A DNA stretch of 64,000 nt from Dehalogenimonas formicexedens. Its GTDB lineage: Bacteria > Chloroflexota > Dehalococcoidia > Dehalococcoidales > Dehalococcoidaceae. This document shows positions 15,291 to 26,065 of the stretch, in pieces. Position numbers and translations under genes: made by a program. Numbering within the stretch: the stretch's first letter is position 1; every line of letters starts with the position of its first letter. The DNA lies in assembly GCF_001953175.1 (NCBI RefSeq), contig NZ_CP018258.1, forward strand, positions 1,082,210 through 1,146,209, read 5' to 3'. The notes beneath the pieces are model-generated. The model was not told the origin of the DNA and ran no database searches. It saw nothing but the letters and a program-made list of their open reading frames with translations.

Positions 15291-16856
15291 TTATTCCCGC
15301 GTGGCGGGAATATCGCGTCTTGAAGGCCGATACTTGATTAACAAAGCCGACACAGCCCCCGCCACCGCGACGAACATGGCCACCGTCATCGCGGTGGATA
15401 TTGCGCCATTGAACTGTTCCCGCATGATCTGGCCTATCAGATCCTGGAGAAACGAGGGCGCATCGGAAAATGACGGGCCGGTCATCCCCCCCTTGCTCAC
15501 TGCTTCCAGCATGGCGTCCTTGGCGGATTGCGGCATGAAGGGAATATAACCGAAAAAATATTTCAAATTCGCCACTAATTGAAACTGCAGCACCGCCCCT
15601 AACGCCGATATTCCAAGGGTCGCCCCCACCTGGCGCATTGTCGTTAAAACCCCGGACGCCGCGCCGGAACTGGCCACAGGTGCCGAACCCATAACCACCG
15701 TACCAAGAGGAGCCATTACCAATCCCAGTCCGACCCCGGCGCCCGCCATGGGTAACGCTATTTCCACCCAACCCGTATTCATCCCCAGTTGTTTCAGGAA
15801 ATAAAAAGCCCCGGCCACGATCAACATGCCGGCGGACATCGCCCATCTCATAGGTATATGGTCGGCCAATCGTCCGGCAAGAGGCGAGACGATCATCAAT
15901 GCCAGCGGCAGGGGCAGCACCAGTAGTCCCGCATGCATCGGCGTGAACTGCCTTACCATCTGGAGATACATCACGGACAGAAAGATCCCTCCCACCAGGC
16001 AGAACATGAGTAGCAGACCCAGGATATTGCCGGCGGTGAACGACAGGTTGCGGAACAGTGAAAGTTCGATCAGCGGCGCGGCGCTCCTGGCTTCAACTGT
16101 GATGAAAACAGCTCCGGCCAGCAGGCTGATGCCAACCAGAGTCAGCGTCACCGGCGACGTCCAACCAAAAGACTGGCCTTCGACAAGCGCATAAGTCAGG
16201 GTACCCAAACCAATGGAAGCGGTGACGATTCCGGGGTAATCGATACTCTTTCCGGAGCCGGGATCTCTGGATTCGGGTATGATCTTTCTGGCCGCAACCA
16301 GCGCCGCCAGCCCTATCGGCAGGTTGACCAGGAAAATCCATTGCCAGCCAAGGCTGCCCACCAGCAAGCCCCCGATGAGCGGCCCCAGGGCGGCGGCGGC
16401 TCCGGCGGAAGCACCCCAGATGCCCATCGCCAGCCCGCGCTGGCCACCGTGGAATGTTACGTTCAAAATAGAAAGCGTTGCCGGCATCATCGCCGCGCCG
16501 CCGGCAGCCTGAAGGACCCTGGCGGTTACCAGCCATTCGATGCCCGGCGCCAGCCCGCACAGCAGGGATGCGCCGGTGAAAAGACCGAGGCCGAGGGTGA
16601 AGAGTTTTTTTCTCCCGAACATGTCGCCTAACCGTCCCATGGTGATAAGAAGGACGGCAAAAACAAGGACGTAGGCGTTCAGAATCCATTCGGCGTCCGC
16701 CAGTGAGGCGGACAACTTGTCCATGATGTCCGGCAAGGCAATGTTGACGATCGTCACGTCGAGGTTGATCATGAACAGCGCCGCCGACAGGACTGCCAGT
16801 ATCAGCCATTTGTTATGGCTTCTGCTTTGAGCTAAAGCAACATCTTCGGAAAACAT
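15291..16856 (-). CDS. DHA2-family (EmrB/QacA-type) MFS exporter
   Basis: 521 residues with about 14 predicted membrane helices, the size and layout of proton-driven drug exporters of the DHA2 family. The first helix carries the family signature LDVTIVNIALPDI, followed by WILNAYVLVFAVLLITMGRL (motif between helices 2 and 3) and GRLGDMFGRKK (motif A). Substrate cannot be told. It reads toward the DUF3068 gene with 155 bases between, which hold the operator-like palindromes, so the two genes may or may not share a transcript. Confidence 0.92.
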   Translation of the reverse strand: MFSEDVALAQSRSHNKWLILAVLSAALFMINLDVTIVNIALPDIMDKLSASLADAEWILNAYVLVFAVLLITMGRLGDMFGRKKLFTLGLGLFTGASLLCGLAPGIEWLVTARVLQAAGGAAMMPATLSILNVTFHGGQRGLAMGIWGASAGAAAALGPLIGGLLVGSLGWQWIFLVNLPIGLAALVAARKIIPESRDPGSGKSIDYPGIVTASIGLGTLTYALVEGQSFGWTSPVTLTLVGISLLAGAVFITVEARSAAPLIELSLFRNLSFTAGNILGLLLMFCLVGGIFLSVMYLQMVRQFTPMHAGLLVLPLPLALMIVSPLAGRLADHIPMRWAMSAGMLIVAGAFYFLKQLGMNTGWVEIALPMAGAGVGLGLVMAPLGTVVMGSAPVASSGAASGVLTTMRQVGATLGISALGAVLQFQLVANLKYFFGYIPFMPQSAKDAMLEAVSKGGMTGPSFSDAPSFLQDLIGQIMREQFNGAISTAMTVAMFVAVAGAVSALLIKYRPSRRDIPATRE

Positions 16857-17056
16857 GAGCGCCCAATTCTATCGGCGCCATAGCTTTATGTCAAAGAGCC
16901 TGGGTCCGGGCGGTAGTGAAATTCGGTATTGTGTGCATGTTTGAAGCATTGGCAATTGCTCCGGCTATCCGAAGACGCTCTGCCGTTTCTTTCAATTCCA
17001 TGAAATGCTAGAATATCAATTGACTGAAACTGTTTCTGATCAGGAGTTTTGAAGGC

Positions 17057-17809
17057 ATGTCCGGACATTCCAAGTGGGCCAACATCCAGCATGAAAAAGG
17101 CGCCGCCGATGCCAAGCGCGGCCAGGTCTTCACCAAGCTTTCCCGTGAGATCATCATGGCTTCCAAGGAAGGCGGCCCCGAACCAGATATGAACGCCCGG
17201 TTGCGGCTGGCGATACAGAAGGCCAAGGACGCCCGCATGCCCGCCGACAATATCGATCGGGCCATCAAGAAAGGCTCCGGGCAGCTTGAAGGCGAAGTCA
17301 TGGTTGAACTGACCCTCGAGGGTTACGGCCCGGGAGGCGTCGCCGTGCTCGTCCAGGCGGTGTCGGATAACCGCAACCGCACCGTTTCTGACGTCCGGCA
17401 CCAGTTTACCCGCAGCGGCGGGGCCATGGGCGAGGCCGGTTGTGTCTCCTGGATTTTCGACTCAAAGGGTTCGATCATCCTCAAAACCGACGGCGGGGAT
17501 CCGGATGAGTTGACCCTGGAGGCGATCGACGCCGGCGCCGATGACGTGAAGCAGGAAGAAGACGTACTGGAAGTCATCACCGCGCCCGATCAACTGGAGA
17601 AGGTGCGTAAGGCTCTGGAAGCCAAGAAGCTGCATGTCGAATCGGCCAGCATCGAAAAGCACCCCCGGACCCAGGTCGAACTCAACGAAGAAACGGCGAT
17701 TCAGGTGCTCAAGCTCCTCTCCAACCTTGAAGACATGGATGACGTCCAGAACGTCTACTCCAACGCCGATTTCGATCCGGCGGTCGTCGATAAATTTGCC
17801 TCGGGTTAA
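17057..17809 (+). CDS. yebC: YebC/PmpR (TACO1) family protein
   Basis: 250 residues, full length for the family. The start MSGHSKWANIQHEKGAADAK is diagnostic, and SREIIMASKEGGPEPDMNARLR and the acidic C-terminal domain follow in order. Members have been described as transcription regulators and as translation factors that help ribosomes through difficult sequences such as proline runs. The second role is notable because the window also holds EF-P. In many bacteria yebC sits next to ruvC, as here (73 bases away). Confidence 0.96.
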   Translation: MSGHSKWANIQHEKGAADAKRGQVFTKLSREIIMASKEGGPEPDMNARLRLAIQKAKDARMPADNIDRAIKKGSGQLEGEVMVELTLEGYGPGGVAVLVQAVSDNRNRTVSDVRHQFTRSGGAMGEAGCVSWIFDSKGSIILKTDGGDPDELTLEAIDAGADDVKQEEDVLEVITAPDQLEKVRKALEAKKLHVESASIEKHPRTQVELNEETAIQVLKLLSNLEDMDDVQNVYSNADFDPAVVDKFASG

Positions 17810-17881
17810 GCTCCGGCTTTCTTTGCCCTCGATGATTGAGGGAACGAACGAGAGCGTGATCGAGATCGGACTGTCAGAATC

Positions 17882-18385
17882 ATGAGAATAATCGGCATCG
17901 ATCCCGGCACCCGCTGCCTCGGCTATGGCATTATCGACACATCGGGTAGCGAAGCCGTTTACGTAAGCGCCGGCGCCGTCACCTGTTCCGACAAACTCCC
18001 GATGACCGGCAGGTTGGTCCGTCTCTACGCTGAACTCTCCCGGATTATCGCCGAAACCCGCCCCGATTGCGCCGCCGTCGAAACCCCGTTCTTTTCAGAA
18101 AACGCCCGCTCGGCGCTAGCCGTGGGTAAAGCCCAGGCCGTAGCCATCTTAGCCGCCGCCAATGCCGGCCTTCCGGTTTTTGAATATCCCCCAGCCAAGA
18201 TCAAAGCCCATATCTCCGGCTTCGGAGCCTCCGACAAGGACCAAGTATCGCGCATGGTCGTCCTTCAGCTGGGATTGTCCCAGGCTCCAAGTCCCGCCGA
18301 CGCCTCCGACGCCCTCGCCTGCGCCTTATGCCATCTCCAGGAAATGCAGACGTCCGCTGTTATCAACCGAAATTCCAATCCCTGA
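17882..18385 (+). CDS. ruvC: Holliday junction resolvase RuvC
   Basis: 167 residues, standard length. RuvC cuts Holliday junctions symmetrically after RuvAB branch migration. The acidic active site is visible: Asp in IGIDPGT (residue 7), Glu in AVETPFF, and the C-terminal pair in SPADASDALACALCH. It is downstream of yebC in the same direction. ruvA lies about 21 kb away on the other strand in this window and ruvB is not present, so the ruv genes are split here. Confidence 0.96.
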   Translation: MRIIGIDPGTRCLGYGIIDTSGSEAVYVSAGAVTCSDKLPMTGRLVRLYAELSRIIAETRPDCAAVETPFFSENARSALAVGKAQAVAILAAANAGLPVFEYPPAKIKAHISGFGASDKDQVSRMVVLQLGLSQAPSPADASDALACALCHLQEMQTSAVINRNSNP

Positions 18386-18584
18386 TCTGGATCGTCACCC
18401 CCTAAAACCCATGCTCTCATTTAGGGTCCGTCTTTCCGGATGTTGCATCTTCGTTAGCTCAGCCATTCGATTTATTACTTATGTGTCATCAAACAAGTAC
18501 TTTTTTGGGATTGTCCTCCCGGGTTAAAAGGTTCAATATCATACCGGTAGTTGGAGACGGGATCGGTAACCCGGCGGAGGAACC

Positions 18585-19691
18585 ATGGCACCAACCGGCA
18601 GGGGCGAAATTCTACTTATCGTCGATGGCGACGACGGGCAGCGCAAGGTGCTGTCCTCGATGCTGATATCGGAGGGGTTCCATTGCCTGGTTAGTTCCAC
18701 CGCCGCTCAGGCGATGGAGTTCGTCGAAACTCACGAGATCGCGCTCGCTTTCCTGGCCACCAACCTTTGCGGCAAATCAGGTTTTCAACTTCTACGGGAG
18801 ATAAAATCCCGGGGCACCGATACGTCTGTCATTATGGTGGCGGACTCCAGAGACGTTGAATTCGCCATCCAGAGCGTTCGTTCCGGCGCGTATGATTTCG
18901 TGACCAGGCCGCTAAACCCGGTCCTGCTTGGCTTTTGCCTCCGCCGGGCGCTGGAGACGCGCCGTCTTGAATTCATGGCGGCGGAGAGTAAGCGTTCTCT
19001 TGACTCCAAAGTGGCCGAACGGACCCGGGAACTCTCTCAGAACCTGGCCAAGATCAAATCCGCTTCTATAGATACCATCATGCGCCTGTCCCGTGCGGCG
19101 GAATTCAAGGATGAAGATACCGGAAGTCATATCGAGCGGATGAGCCGTTACACGGCAATCGTCGCCGACCGGATGGGGTTGCCGGACCCGTACGTCGAAT
19201 CCATGTTGTACGCTTCATCGATGCACGACATCGGCAAGATCGGCATCCCGGATAGCATTCTGCTCAAATCAGGAAAGTTGACCCCGGACGAATGGGAAGT
19301 GATGAAGCGCCACACCATCATCGGAGCCAAGATCCTGGACGGCGCTGAGGCGGAGGTGGTCAGACTGGGCGGGATTATCGCCCTCAGCCACCATGAAAAA
19401 TGGAACGGAACAGGTTACCCCTTCGGTTTCAAGGGGGAGGATATCCCCCTCTCCGGCCGGATCGCCGCCATCGCCGACGTTTTCGATTCCCTGACTTCCA
19501 AAAGAGTCTACCGCACCGATGACTTTACGCCGGAGGAGACCTTCCGGATCATCGAACAAAGCGTCGGCGTCCAATTCGATCCCACCGTGTTCGCCGCTTT
19601 CAAGGCCGCCTGGCCGGTTATCGTGGCGGAACAGGAACGCTTCCGCCGCCTGGAATCCAGCCGCCGGGAAACCGTCGACAGCCTTTCCTGA
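18585..19691 (+). CDS. HD-GYP domain protein with degenerate receiver domain
   Basis: 368 residues. Residues about 8-125 have the receiver fold, but the phosphate-accepting aspartate is replaced by Ala58 (LATNLCG), the acidic pocket reads VDGDD, the Thr/Ser position is Ala (MVADS) and the conserved Lys is Arg (VTRPLNP). A coiled segment follows (about 130-165), then an HD-GYP domain with HD at 214-215 (MHDIGKIGIPD) and HHE...GTGYP at 269-279, the signature of cyclic-di-GMP phosphodiesterases. The catalytic part looks complete apart from D-to-N before GTGYP. Control by ordinary phosphorylation is therefore unlikely. GGAGGAACC precedes the ATG. Confidence 0.9.
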   Translation: MAPTGRGEILLIVDGDDGQRKVLSSMLISEGFHCLVSSTAAQAMEFVETHEIALAFLATNLCGKSGFQLLREIKSRGTDTSVIMVADSRDVEFAIQSVRSGAYDFVTRPLNPVLLGFCLRRALETRRLEFMAAESKRSLDSKVAERTRELSQNLAKIKSASIDTIMRLSRAAEFKDEDTGSHIERMSRYTAIVADRMGLPDPYVESMLYASSMHDIGKIGIPDSILLKSGKLTPDEWEVMKRHTIIGAKILDGAEAEVVRLGGIIALSHHEKWNGTGYPFGFKGEDIPLSGRIAAIADVFDSLTSKRVYRTDDFTPEETFRIIEQSVGVQFDPTVFAAFKAAWPVIVAEQERFRRLESSRRETVDSLS

Positions 19692-19698
19692 TACACAG

Positions 19699-19736
19699 GA
19701 GATCATTCGACGGTGACGGCCGTGATCTCTTTTTTC
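19699..19736 (+). terminator. Terminator after the HD-GYP gene
   Basis: GAGATCA (19699-19705) pairs with TGATCTC (19723-19729) around a GC-rich loop and is followed by six T residues. Confidence 0.75.
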
Positions 19737-19825
19737 TAAGTTTTGTTGCGGTTTCCGCCGCTGAGTTATAAACTCTTGGGTACGCAACGTCAACCAACGC
19801 AAAATATGTCGCATCATAACCACGC

Positions 19826-20803
19826 ATGATGAAACCCCCGATCGACTGGCTGCTTGCGGGAGAACCGTGGATAGAGTACCTCACCAGGCGTGACCTCTTG
19901 GGACAGCCTGAGGCCGATCCCGAAGTCCAAACGTCCAGGGCGCTCATGCTTGAGGACCCGGGTGTAAAAAACCTCATCGATGAAGTGGCGGGTTGGCCCG
20001 GCAGAGTTATCGCCAGCCACAAAAGTTCAAGTCAGCCCTTTCATAAGCTCACCTTCCTCGCCGATCTCGGCCTAAGAGCCAGCGATCCTGGCATCGCGTC
20101 CCTCACGTCGAAAATAATGGCGCACCAATCGCCTGAAGGCCCTTTCCTTATCCCTTTGAACATCCCGGAAAACCATGGCGGAACGGGCCAAGAAACGTGG
20201 GCATGGGCGTTATGTGATGCTCCCGTGCTGGTAAATGCGTTGGTGAAATTCGGACTTGCTGGAGAACCCGCGGTACAGTCTGGCATTAGCTTTCTTACGG
20301 GCCTGGCTCGTGAAAATGGTTGGCCGTGTGCCGTATCCCGGGAACTTGGAGATTTCCGGGGACCGGGACGCAAGAGTGACCCATGCCCCTACGCCACCCT
20401 GGTCATGCTGAAATTGCTTTGTGAGTTGGATGGATTTCGAGACAGTACCGCCAGTCGCCAGGGTGCCGAATCGCTTTTATCCCTATGGGCAGAAAGCCTT
20501 GGCCGGCATCCCTACATGTTCTACATGGGTACCGATTTCCGCAAGCTCAAAGCGCCATTTGTTTGGTACGACCTGCTCCACGTCCTGGAGGTGTTGTCCC
20601 GTTTTCCATGGCTGAAAAACGATCCTCGCCTGGGACAGATGGTTTCGATATTGAGCGCCAAAGCGGACACCGAAGGAAGATTCACTGCCGAGTCCGTTTG
20701 GACCGCCTGGAGTCCCTGGGAATTCGGCCAGAAAAAGGCGCCCTCACGGTGGCTGACGCTGTTATCCTGGCGCATTCTGAAAAGGTTCGAGGCTGACTGT
20801 TGA
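19826..20803 (+). CDS. Prenyltransferase-like alpha/alpha-toroid protein of unknown function
   Basis: 325 residues built of repeated helix pairs with aromatic-glycine turns (GTGQETWAWALCDAPVLVNA, ARENGWPCAVS, EGRFTAESVWTAW), the pattern of the squalene-cyclase/prenyltransferase toroid. No DxDD or other catalytic motif of terpene cyclases is seen, so an enzymatic role is doubtful. There is no signal peptide. It stands alone between two terminators. The fold call is by pattern only. Confidence 0.6.
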   Translation: MMKPPIDWLLAGEPWIEYLTRRDLLGQPEADPEVQTSRALMLEDPGVKNLIDEVAGWPGRVIASHKSSSQPFHKLTFLADLGLRASDPGIASLTSKIMAHQSPEGPFLIPLNIPENHGGTGQETWAWALCDAPVLVNALVKFGLAGEPAVQSGISFLTGLARENGWPCAVSRELGDFRGPGRKSDPCPYATLVMLKLLCELDGFRDSTASRQGAESLLSLWAESLGRHPYMFYMGTDFRKLKAPFVWYDLLHVLEVLSRFPWLKNDPRLGQMVSILSAKADTEGRFTAESVWTAWSPWEFGQKKAPSRWLTLLSWRILKRFEADC

Positions 20804-20828
20804 AATCGAGCCTTTCACCGGCAAACTA

Positions 20829-20863
20829 AAGAGGGGGGAGCGCAGCGCTCCCCCCTCTTCGAT
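20829..20863. terminator. Bidirectional terminator between convergent genes
   Basis: A 15-bp perfect stem AAGAGGGGGGAGCGC / GCGCTCCCCCCTCTT with a single-base loop (20829-20859). It lies between the toroid-protein gene and the convergent glutamine synthetase gene and could stop both. Confidence 0.88.
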
Positions 20864-20882
20864 TACTATACTGCCCCTGGTT

Positions 20883-22967
20883 TTAGAGGTTGAACAGCAA
20901 TTTGGCGTAGGTCGGCATCGGCCAGTAGTCTTCGTCGACCATCGTCTCCAGCATGTCGGCGTCCTTGCGCAGTTCGGCCATCGCCTTGAACACCAGGTCG
21001 CGGTAAGCCTCAGCCTGCTTCTTGGCGTCGCCGTGAAGGTGAGCCGCGGTCTTAACGGCCTCTTCCAGGGCCGTAAGGTTATTGCTGAAAGACCTCACCA
21101 GCTGGCTGATCTGGGCAAACAGGGCGGTTTCGACTTCGGTGTTGCCGTCCACCGCCATGATGGCGGTGATAGAGGAAGCCAGGTCGCCTTTGTAGTTCAG
21201 GACCGCCGGCAGAATCCGGCGCTTGGCCATCTCCACCATCGTCAAGGCTTCGATGTTGATCGTCTTGATATAGATTTCATATTGGATCTCAGCGCGGGAT
21301 TCCATCTCGACCGGTGACAGCACGCCATGCTTGCCCATGACGGCGACGTTCTTCTCGGCGGTAATCGCCGCGATAGCGTCGACCATATTGCCGATGTTCG
21401 GTAAGCCGCGCTTCTTAGCCTCCACAACCCAGTCCTCGGAGTAGTTGTTGCCGTTGAAAATAACTCTTTTGTTTTTCCTGATGACTTCCAGGACAATCGA
21501 GGCGGACTCTTTCTGTACGTCGGCGGCTTTCTCCAGGCGATCGGCAAACAAACTCAGGCTTTCGGCCACAATGGTGTTCAAGGTGAAGTTAGCCTGGGCG
21601 ATAGACTGCATCGAGCCGACCATGCGGAATTCAAATTTGTTACCGGTAAAAGCAAAGGGTGAAGTCCGGTTTCGATCGGTCGAATCTTTAGCCCATGACG
21701 GCAATGCCGTGGCGCCCAGGTTCATCGTGCCGCCAGACTTGCTCTTGGTAGCCCCGCCGGCTTCTATTTGAGTCAGGATATCGGTCAATTGTTCACCGAG
21801 GAAGATAGAGATGATTGCCGGCGGTGCCTCGTTGGCGCCCAACCGGTGGTCGTTGCCCGGGCTGGCGGCCGACATGCGGAGGATTTCGGCATATTCATCG
21901 ACTGCCTTGATGACGGCGGAGAGAAACAGCAGGAACTGGGCATTCTGATGGGGATCCTTGCCCGGATCCAGCAGGTTCTGCCCCTCGTTGGTGCCCATCG
22001 ACCAGTTGTTATGCTTGCCGCTTCCATTGATGCCGGCGAACGGTTTTTCGTGCAGCAGGCATACCAGGCCGTGCCGCAGGGCGACTTTCCTCATCGTCTC
22101 CATGGTCAGCTGGTTGTGGTCGGTGGCGATGTTGGTCGTGGAGAAAATAGGTGCCAGTTCGTGCTGGGACGGCGCCACTTCGTTGTGCTCTGTTTTGGCG
22201 GCCACGCCCAGTTTCCACAACTCGGTATCGACATCCGCCATGAAAGCAGCCACCCGGTCCTTGATCTGGCCGAAATAGTGGTCTTCCAGTTCCTGCCCCT
22301 TGGGGGGTTTGGCGCCGAAAAGGGTCCGGCCGGTCAGGATAAGGTCCTGGCGCTCGTCGAACAATTTTTTATCGATCAGGAAATATTCCTGCTCGGGCCC
22401 TACCGTAGTCGTAACCCGCTTGACCGTCTTGTTGCCCAGCGCCCGGAGTACCCTGAGCGCCTGCCGGTTTAGGGCGTCCATCGACCGCAGCAGCGGGGTT
22501 TTCTTATCCAGCGCCTCGCCGGTGTATGACGCGAAGGCGGTAGGAATATACAGGGTACCGTCCTTGACGAAGGCCGGGGAGGTGTAGTCCCAGGCAGTGT
22601 AGCCCCGGGCTTCGAAGGTGGCGCGAAGTCCTCCGGAAGGAAAGGAAGAGGCGTCAGGTTCGCCCTTGATAAGCTCTTTGCCGGAGAATTCCAGGATGAC
22701 GCGGCCGTCAGGGGTAGGCGAGATGAATGAATCATGCTTCTCCGCGGTGATTCCGGTCAGCGGCTGGAACCAGTGGGTGAAGTGAGTCGCCCCTTTGTCG
22801 ATCGCCCAATCCTTCATCACCGAGGCTACCACCTCGGCGACCTGCGGGTCGAGCGGCAGGCCTTCTTCGATCGTCTGCCTCAAAGATTTGTAGATTTCCT
22901 TCGGCAGGGTTTGGCGCATCACCTGGTCGTTGAACACGTTGTTGCCGTAGATTTCGGTAAGATTCAT
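20883..22967 (-). CDS. glnN: Type III glutamine synthetase
   Basis: 694 residues, the size of GS-III (about 700) rather than GS-I (about 450). It makes glutamine from glutamate, ammonia and ATP in the cytoplasm. Typical GS-III blocks are [19 protein letters not shown] near the start, [12 protein letters not shown] and [18 protein letters not shown] in the catalytic domain, and [13 protein letters not shown]. The ATG at 22967 ([10 protein letters not shown]) is preferred to an upstream in-frame ATG because AAGGAG lies nine bases before it. No PII or ammonium transporter gene is adjacent. Confidence 0.95.
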   Translation of the reverse strand: MNLTEIYGNNVFNDQVMRQTLPKEIYKSLRQTIEEGLPLDPQVAEVVASVMKDWAIDKGATHFTHWFQPLTGITAEKHDSFISPTPDGRVILEFSGKELIKGEPDASSFPSGGLRATFEARGYTAWDYTSPAFVKDGTLYIPTAFASYTGEALDKKTPLLRSMDALNRQALRVLRALGNKTVKRVTTTVGPEQEYFLIDKKLFDERQDLILTGRTLFGAKPPKGQELEDHYFGQIKDRVAAFMADVDTELWKLGVAAKTEHNEVAPSQHELAPIFSTTNIATDHNQLTMETMRKVALRHGLVCLLHEKPFAGINGSGKHNNWSMGTNEGQNLLDPGKDPHQNAQFLLFLSAVIKAVDEYAEILRMSAASPGNDHRLGANEAPPAIISIFLGEQLTDILTQIEAGGATKSKSGGTMNLGATALPSWAKDSTDRNRTSPFAFTGNKFEFRMVGSMQSIAQANFTLNTIVAESLSLFADRLEKAADVQKESASIVLEVIRKNKRVIFNGNNYSEDWVVEAKKRGLPNIGNMVDAIAAITAEKNVAVMGKHGVLSPVEMESRAEIQYEIYIKTINIEALTMVEMAKRRILPAVLNYKGDLASSITAIMAVDGNTEVETALFAQISQLVRSFSNNLTALEEAVKTAAHLHGDAKKQAEAYRDLVFKAMAELRKDADMLETMVDEDYWPMPTYAKLLFNL

Positions 22968-23107
22968 GCATTCTCTCCTTGTCGTGTGTTGCGTCATCGT
23001 CGCTCCTTATACGCCGTTATTATTTAACTTCTGGCCCGGATCGGCCTCTTCGCCGATTACTATTCGAGATTGTACAAGAATATTGTTACAGGCATATTAC
23101 GCTCGCT

Positions 23108-23138
23108 GTCATTCTGAGCCTTGCGAAGAATCTCAGTG
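23108..23138. repeat. Short dispersed-type repeat
   Basis: The string GTCATTCTGAGCCTTGCGAA followed by GAATCTC resembles a short palindromic intergenic repeat I know from many environmental genomes. Only one copy is seen here. Confidence 0.35.
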
Positions 23139-23193
23139 TTATTGATTCTCCAGTGTCACCGGAAAAGCAACTTACTCCTTTAATAATTCAGGC

Positions 23194-23823
23194 TCACCAT
23201 GAACCTGAATTCACGCTGAGATTCGGTTTCCTTCTTGCTTTGAACGGAAATCCGGCGTCGAAATTTGCCAGCTCGTTTTTATCGACGGTGTAAGCCGGGC
23301 TCTCGATGAAATTTCCGGCCATGCCCTCCAGGGCGCCCGGTTTCAGTTCCAGCGCCAGGAGCGCAGCGGCGAATTTCCCATCGGCGGTCCTGATGTCATA
23401 TTTTTCGGCGCACCTGAAACCAAAGCGGCTGTAATACCTTGGGTCTCCGTAGATCACAATTGCCGGATAGCCCATGGCGCGAGCGGTGTCGATGGTGCCC
23501 CTTATCAAGGCGCCGCCGATTCCCCTTTTCTGCAATTCCGGCAGCACGCCCACCGGACCGAAGGTGATGACTTCGTGGTTTTGCCCCTTTTCGCCCTTAA
23601 CAATTCCGCGAGCATAGGCTATCTGGCCGACTATCATGCCATCCAAGTCGGCGACGAAATCGAGTTCCGGGATAAAATCGTCGCTCTTTCTCAGGTTGTG
23701 AATCACCAGATGTTCGCTGCAGCCGGGAACGTGCACGTTCCAAAAGGCATCCCTGACCAGGTTCTCGACGGCGCGATGATCATCTTCCTGTTCCCGCCTG
23801 ATGGTAAAGTCCATCTTTGACAT
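23194..23823 (-). CDS. GNAT-family N-acetyltransferase (YhbS-like)
   Basis: About 209 residues from the ATG at 23823 (MSKMDF); the frame extends further upstream, and ATG at 23814 is also possible. The acetyl-CoA-binding motif is VGVLPELQKRGIGGALI, preceded by FVADLDGMIVGQIAYARG and followed by AIVIYGDPRYYSRFGF, which together match the YhbS (COG3153) group. Substrate is unknown. It lies between the glutamine synthetase and a histidine kinase, all on the minus strand, but with no sign of one operon. Confidence 0.85.
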   Translation of the reverse strand: MSKMDFTIRREQEDDHRAVENLVRDAFWNVHVPGCSEHLVIHNLRKSDDFIPELDFVADLDGMIVGQIAYARGIVKGEKGQNHEVITFGPVGVLPELQKRGIGGALIRGTIDTARAMGYPAIVIYGDPRYYSRFGFRCAEKYDIRTADGKFAAALLALELKPGALEGMAGNFIESPAYTVDKNELANFDAGFPFKARRKPNLSVNSGSW

Positions 23824-23891
23824 GTCGTGATTATAGCTTTTCACGGTCGCCGCCGCACGGTTGGTCAGTCTCGAGGCCACCGCCGTAATTC

Positions 23892-26036
23892 CTAATCCGC
23901 GACGTTAGAATCATCCGGCGCGGCGGCCAGGTCCTCTTTAGCAATTATCGGGAGTTCGATGACAAAGGTAGCGCCCTCTCCCGGTTCGCTCTTCACGTTC
24001 AGGGTGCCGGCATGCTCCAGGATGATGGACCTTGCCAAGGCCAGTCCCAGGCCGGTCCCCTCTCCCGGCGCTTTAGTTGTGAAAAACGGCTGGAAGAGCT
24101 TGGTCATTATCTCCGGCGGGATGCCTGGCCCGTCGTCGGAGACGGTGATGCGGACAGTTTCGCCCGTTCTTTCGGTCCCGATGGTCAGGATGCCGCGGTT
24201 ATGGGCTTTCTTCATGGCGTAATGGGCGTTGATTATCAGGTTCAAAAAGACCTGCTGCATCTGCCCCGGGTCAACTACCAGCCATGGCAGGCCGGGATCC
24301 AACCGTTTGATGATCTCGATGTTAGAAATCTGGAGGGAATAAGTCTGCAGCGCCAGCGTGGAATTGATAATTTCATTTATATCGATGCGGGTCCGTACCG
24401 GCTGGGTCTGCCGCGCGAACGTTAGCATCCTTTTCACTATCTCGGCTACCCTGGCGGAACCTTCGGCTACAAGCTTGATATCTCCCTTCACCACCTCGGG
24501 AAGGTCGCTCTCCAGCAGCATATCGGTGAAGCCGATCATTCCGGTGAGCGGGTTATTGATTTCATGGGCGATACCCGCCGCCATTTCGCCAAGCGATGCC
24601 AGCCTGTCGGTAACGATCAAGTGGCTTTCCAATTTTTTCCGCTCGGTTACGTCTTTGGTTATCTGGACCACCCCCGCCATCTCCCCGTTGCCGGAGATAA
24701 TCGGCGCCATCGAAATTTCGAGATGCATTTCCTTGACCGGGTCGTAATATTCCTCGGTCATCGGCCGGGGCGCTTTCATTATTTCCCGGTGGGGGCAATC
24801 GGCGGGCGGCGCCGCGGTTTTATGGATGATTTCATAGCATTTTTTCCCAACCAGATCGGCGGGTTCCATGCCGTATGCTCTGCCGAAGGCCCGATTCACC
24901 CTCACGAAACGATAGTTGTTGTCCTGGATAGAAATTGGATCATCGATGGAATCGAAGGTGATCCGCCATTCTTCGGCGGCTTTTTTCAACGCTTTTTGGG
25001 ATTCTTCCAACCGCTCGAGCGTGTTGTTGATGGCTTTGCCGAGCGACGCGACTTCGTCATTGCCCGCATCCGGCACCCGTTGCTTTTCATCGCCATCGGT
25101 CCTGATCCTGGCCACCGCCCCATTCAGTAATGATAACGGAACGACCACTATGCGGCCCATCATCAGAAACAGGACGACGCCCAGGGCGGCCATCGCTGTC
25201 CCAAGCGCCAGCGTCATGGATCTGACCGTCGAGGTTCCCTGAAGAAGGTACTCGCGGGAGGCGGTCACCTTGATCAAGAATGCGGGATTACCCTGTAAAT
25301 CGTCTATCGCCTCATAAGCCGTGATTTGGTTGCCGTTTACCGGTGAGATCCACCGGTCGCTGCTTTTTAGATTGTCCAATGCCGTCTTTGCGTTTTCGTC
25401 GCTGTTCCAGGCGTCTGGGAAATTCAGGCCGACTTCGGTCAACATCCTCTGAGTCAAAACCGTGCCGTAGTCCGGGGTAATATACCTGCCCCACACCAGG
25501 AATCCCCTGGACGGACCAAGCCCGTTGCTGGTCAGAACCGGACTGGAAACTACCATCAACGGTCGCCCTCCGAGGGTAACAAAACCCGTATTGGACTGTT
25601 CCCCCGCCACAACAAAAAGGGAAGCCCCCGTTGTTTTCAGCGTGTTTATAGATTCCGCTGGAATATCGGCCATGCCGGACGGAGCCCGGCTCCCTTGCCA
25701 GACGACGTTCCCCGCAACATCCACATACATGATCAGGTCGATCCCCAAATTCTCAAAAATCGAAGCCACCAGGTTGGATTCGACGTAACCGGGATTCCGG
25801 TTTTGCATGAATTCATAGGTGTCATCCCATTCCGCCCAATCCAGGTTAACCTTATTCAGGTTTGCCATATGATCGTCCATGGTATTGGCTATGAGGTCCA
25901 GGTGCTGCGACATATGCTCATGGTCCAAAGCATCGTAATTACGCAGCAGGATGGTGTCCGATATCACCAGTATCAGGGCGATGGCTATCAGCGTCGAAGC
26001 CGCGGCCATGGAGAACACTTTTACCCTTAGCGACAT
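23892..26036 (-). CDS. Membrane sensor histidine kinase (CHASE4-HAMP-PAS-HisKA-HATPase)
   Basis: 714 residues. An N-terminal membrane helix (residues about 8-30) is followed by an extracytoplasmic CHASE4 domain ([13 protein letters not shown] near 65), a second helix near 275, HAMP (about 290-345), a PAS domain with cysteines ([16 protein letters not shown]), HisKA with the phospho-His in [12 protein letters not shown], and a catalytic domain ([28 protein letters not shown]). No receiver is fused. The transmitter half is very similar to that of the hybrid kinase at 26471. Ligand and partner regulator are not identifiable here. Confidence 0.93.
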   Translation of the reverse strand: MSLRVKVFSMAAASTLIAIALILVISDTILLRNYDALDHEHMSQHLDLIANTMDDHMANLNKVNLDWAEWDDTYEFMQNRNPGYVESNLVASIFENLGIDLIMYVDVAGNVVWQGSRAPSGMADIPAESINTLKTTGASLFVVAGEQSNTGFVTLGGRPLMVVSSPVLTSNGLGPSRGFLVWGRYITPDYGTVLTQRMLTEVGLNFPDAWNSDENAKTALDNLKSSDRWISPVNGNQITAYEAIDDLQGNPAFLIKVTASREYLLQGTSTVRSMTLALGTAMAALGVVLFLMMGRIVVVPLSLLNGAVARIRTDGDEKQRVPDAGNDEVASLGKAINNTLERLEESQKALKKAAEEWRITFDSIDDPISIQDNNYRFVRVNRAFGRAYGMEPADLVGKKCYEIIHKTAAPPADCPHREIMKAPRPMTEEYYDPVKEMHLEISMAPIISGNGEMAGVVQITKDVTERKKLESHLIVTDRLASLGEMAAGIAHEINNPLTGMIGFTDMLLESDLPEVVKGDIKLVAEGSARVAEIVKRMLTFARQTQPVRTRIDINEIINSTLALQTYSLQISNIEIIKRLDPGLPWLVVDPGQMQQVFLNLIINAHYAMKKAHNRGILTIGTERTGETVRITVSDDGPGIPPEIMTKLFQPFFTTKAPGEGTGLGLALARSIILEHAGTLNVKSEPGEGATFVIELPIIAKEDLAAAPDDSNVAD

Positions 26037-26065
26037 ACGGTTTTATCCATTTCTACATTTGCCGA

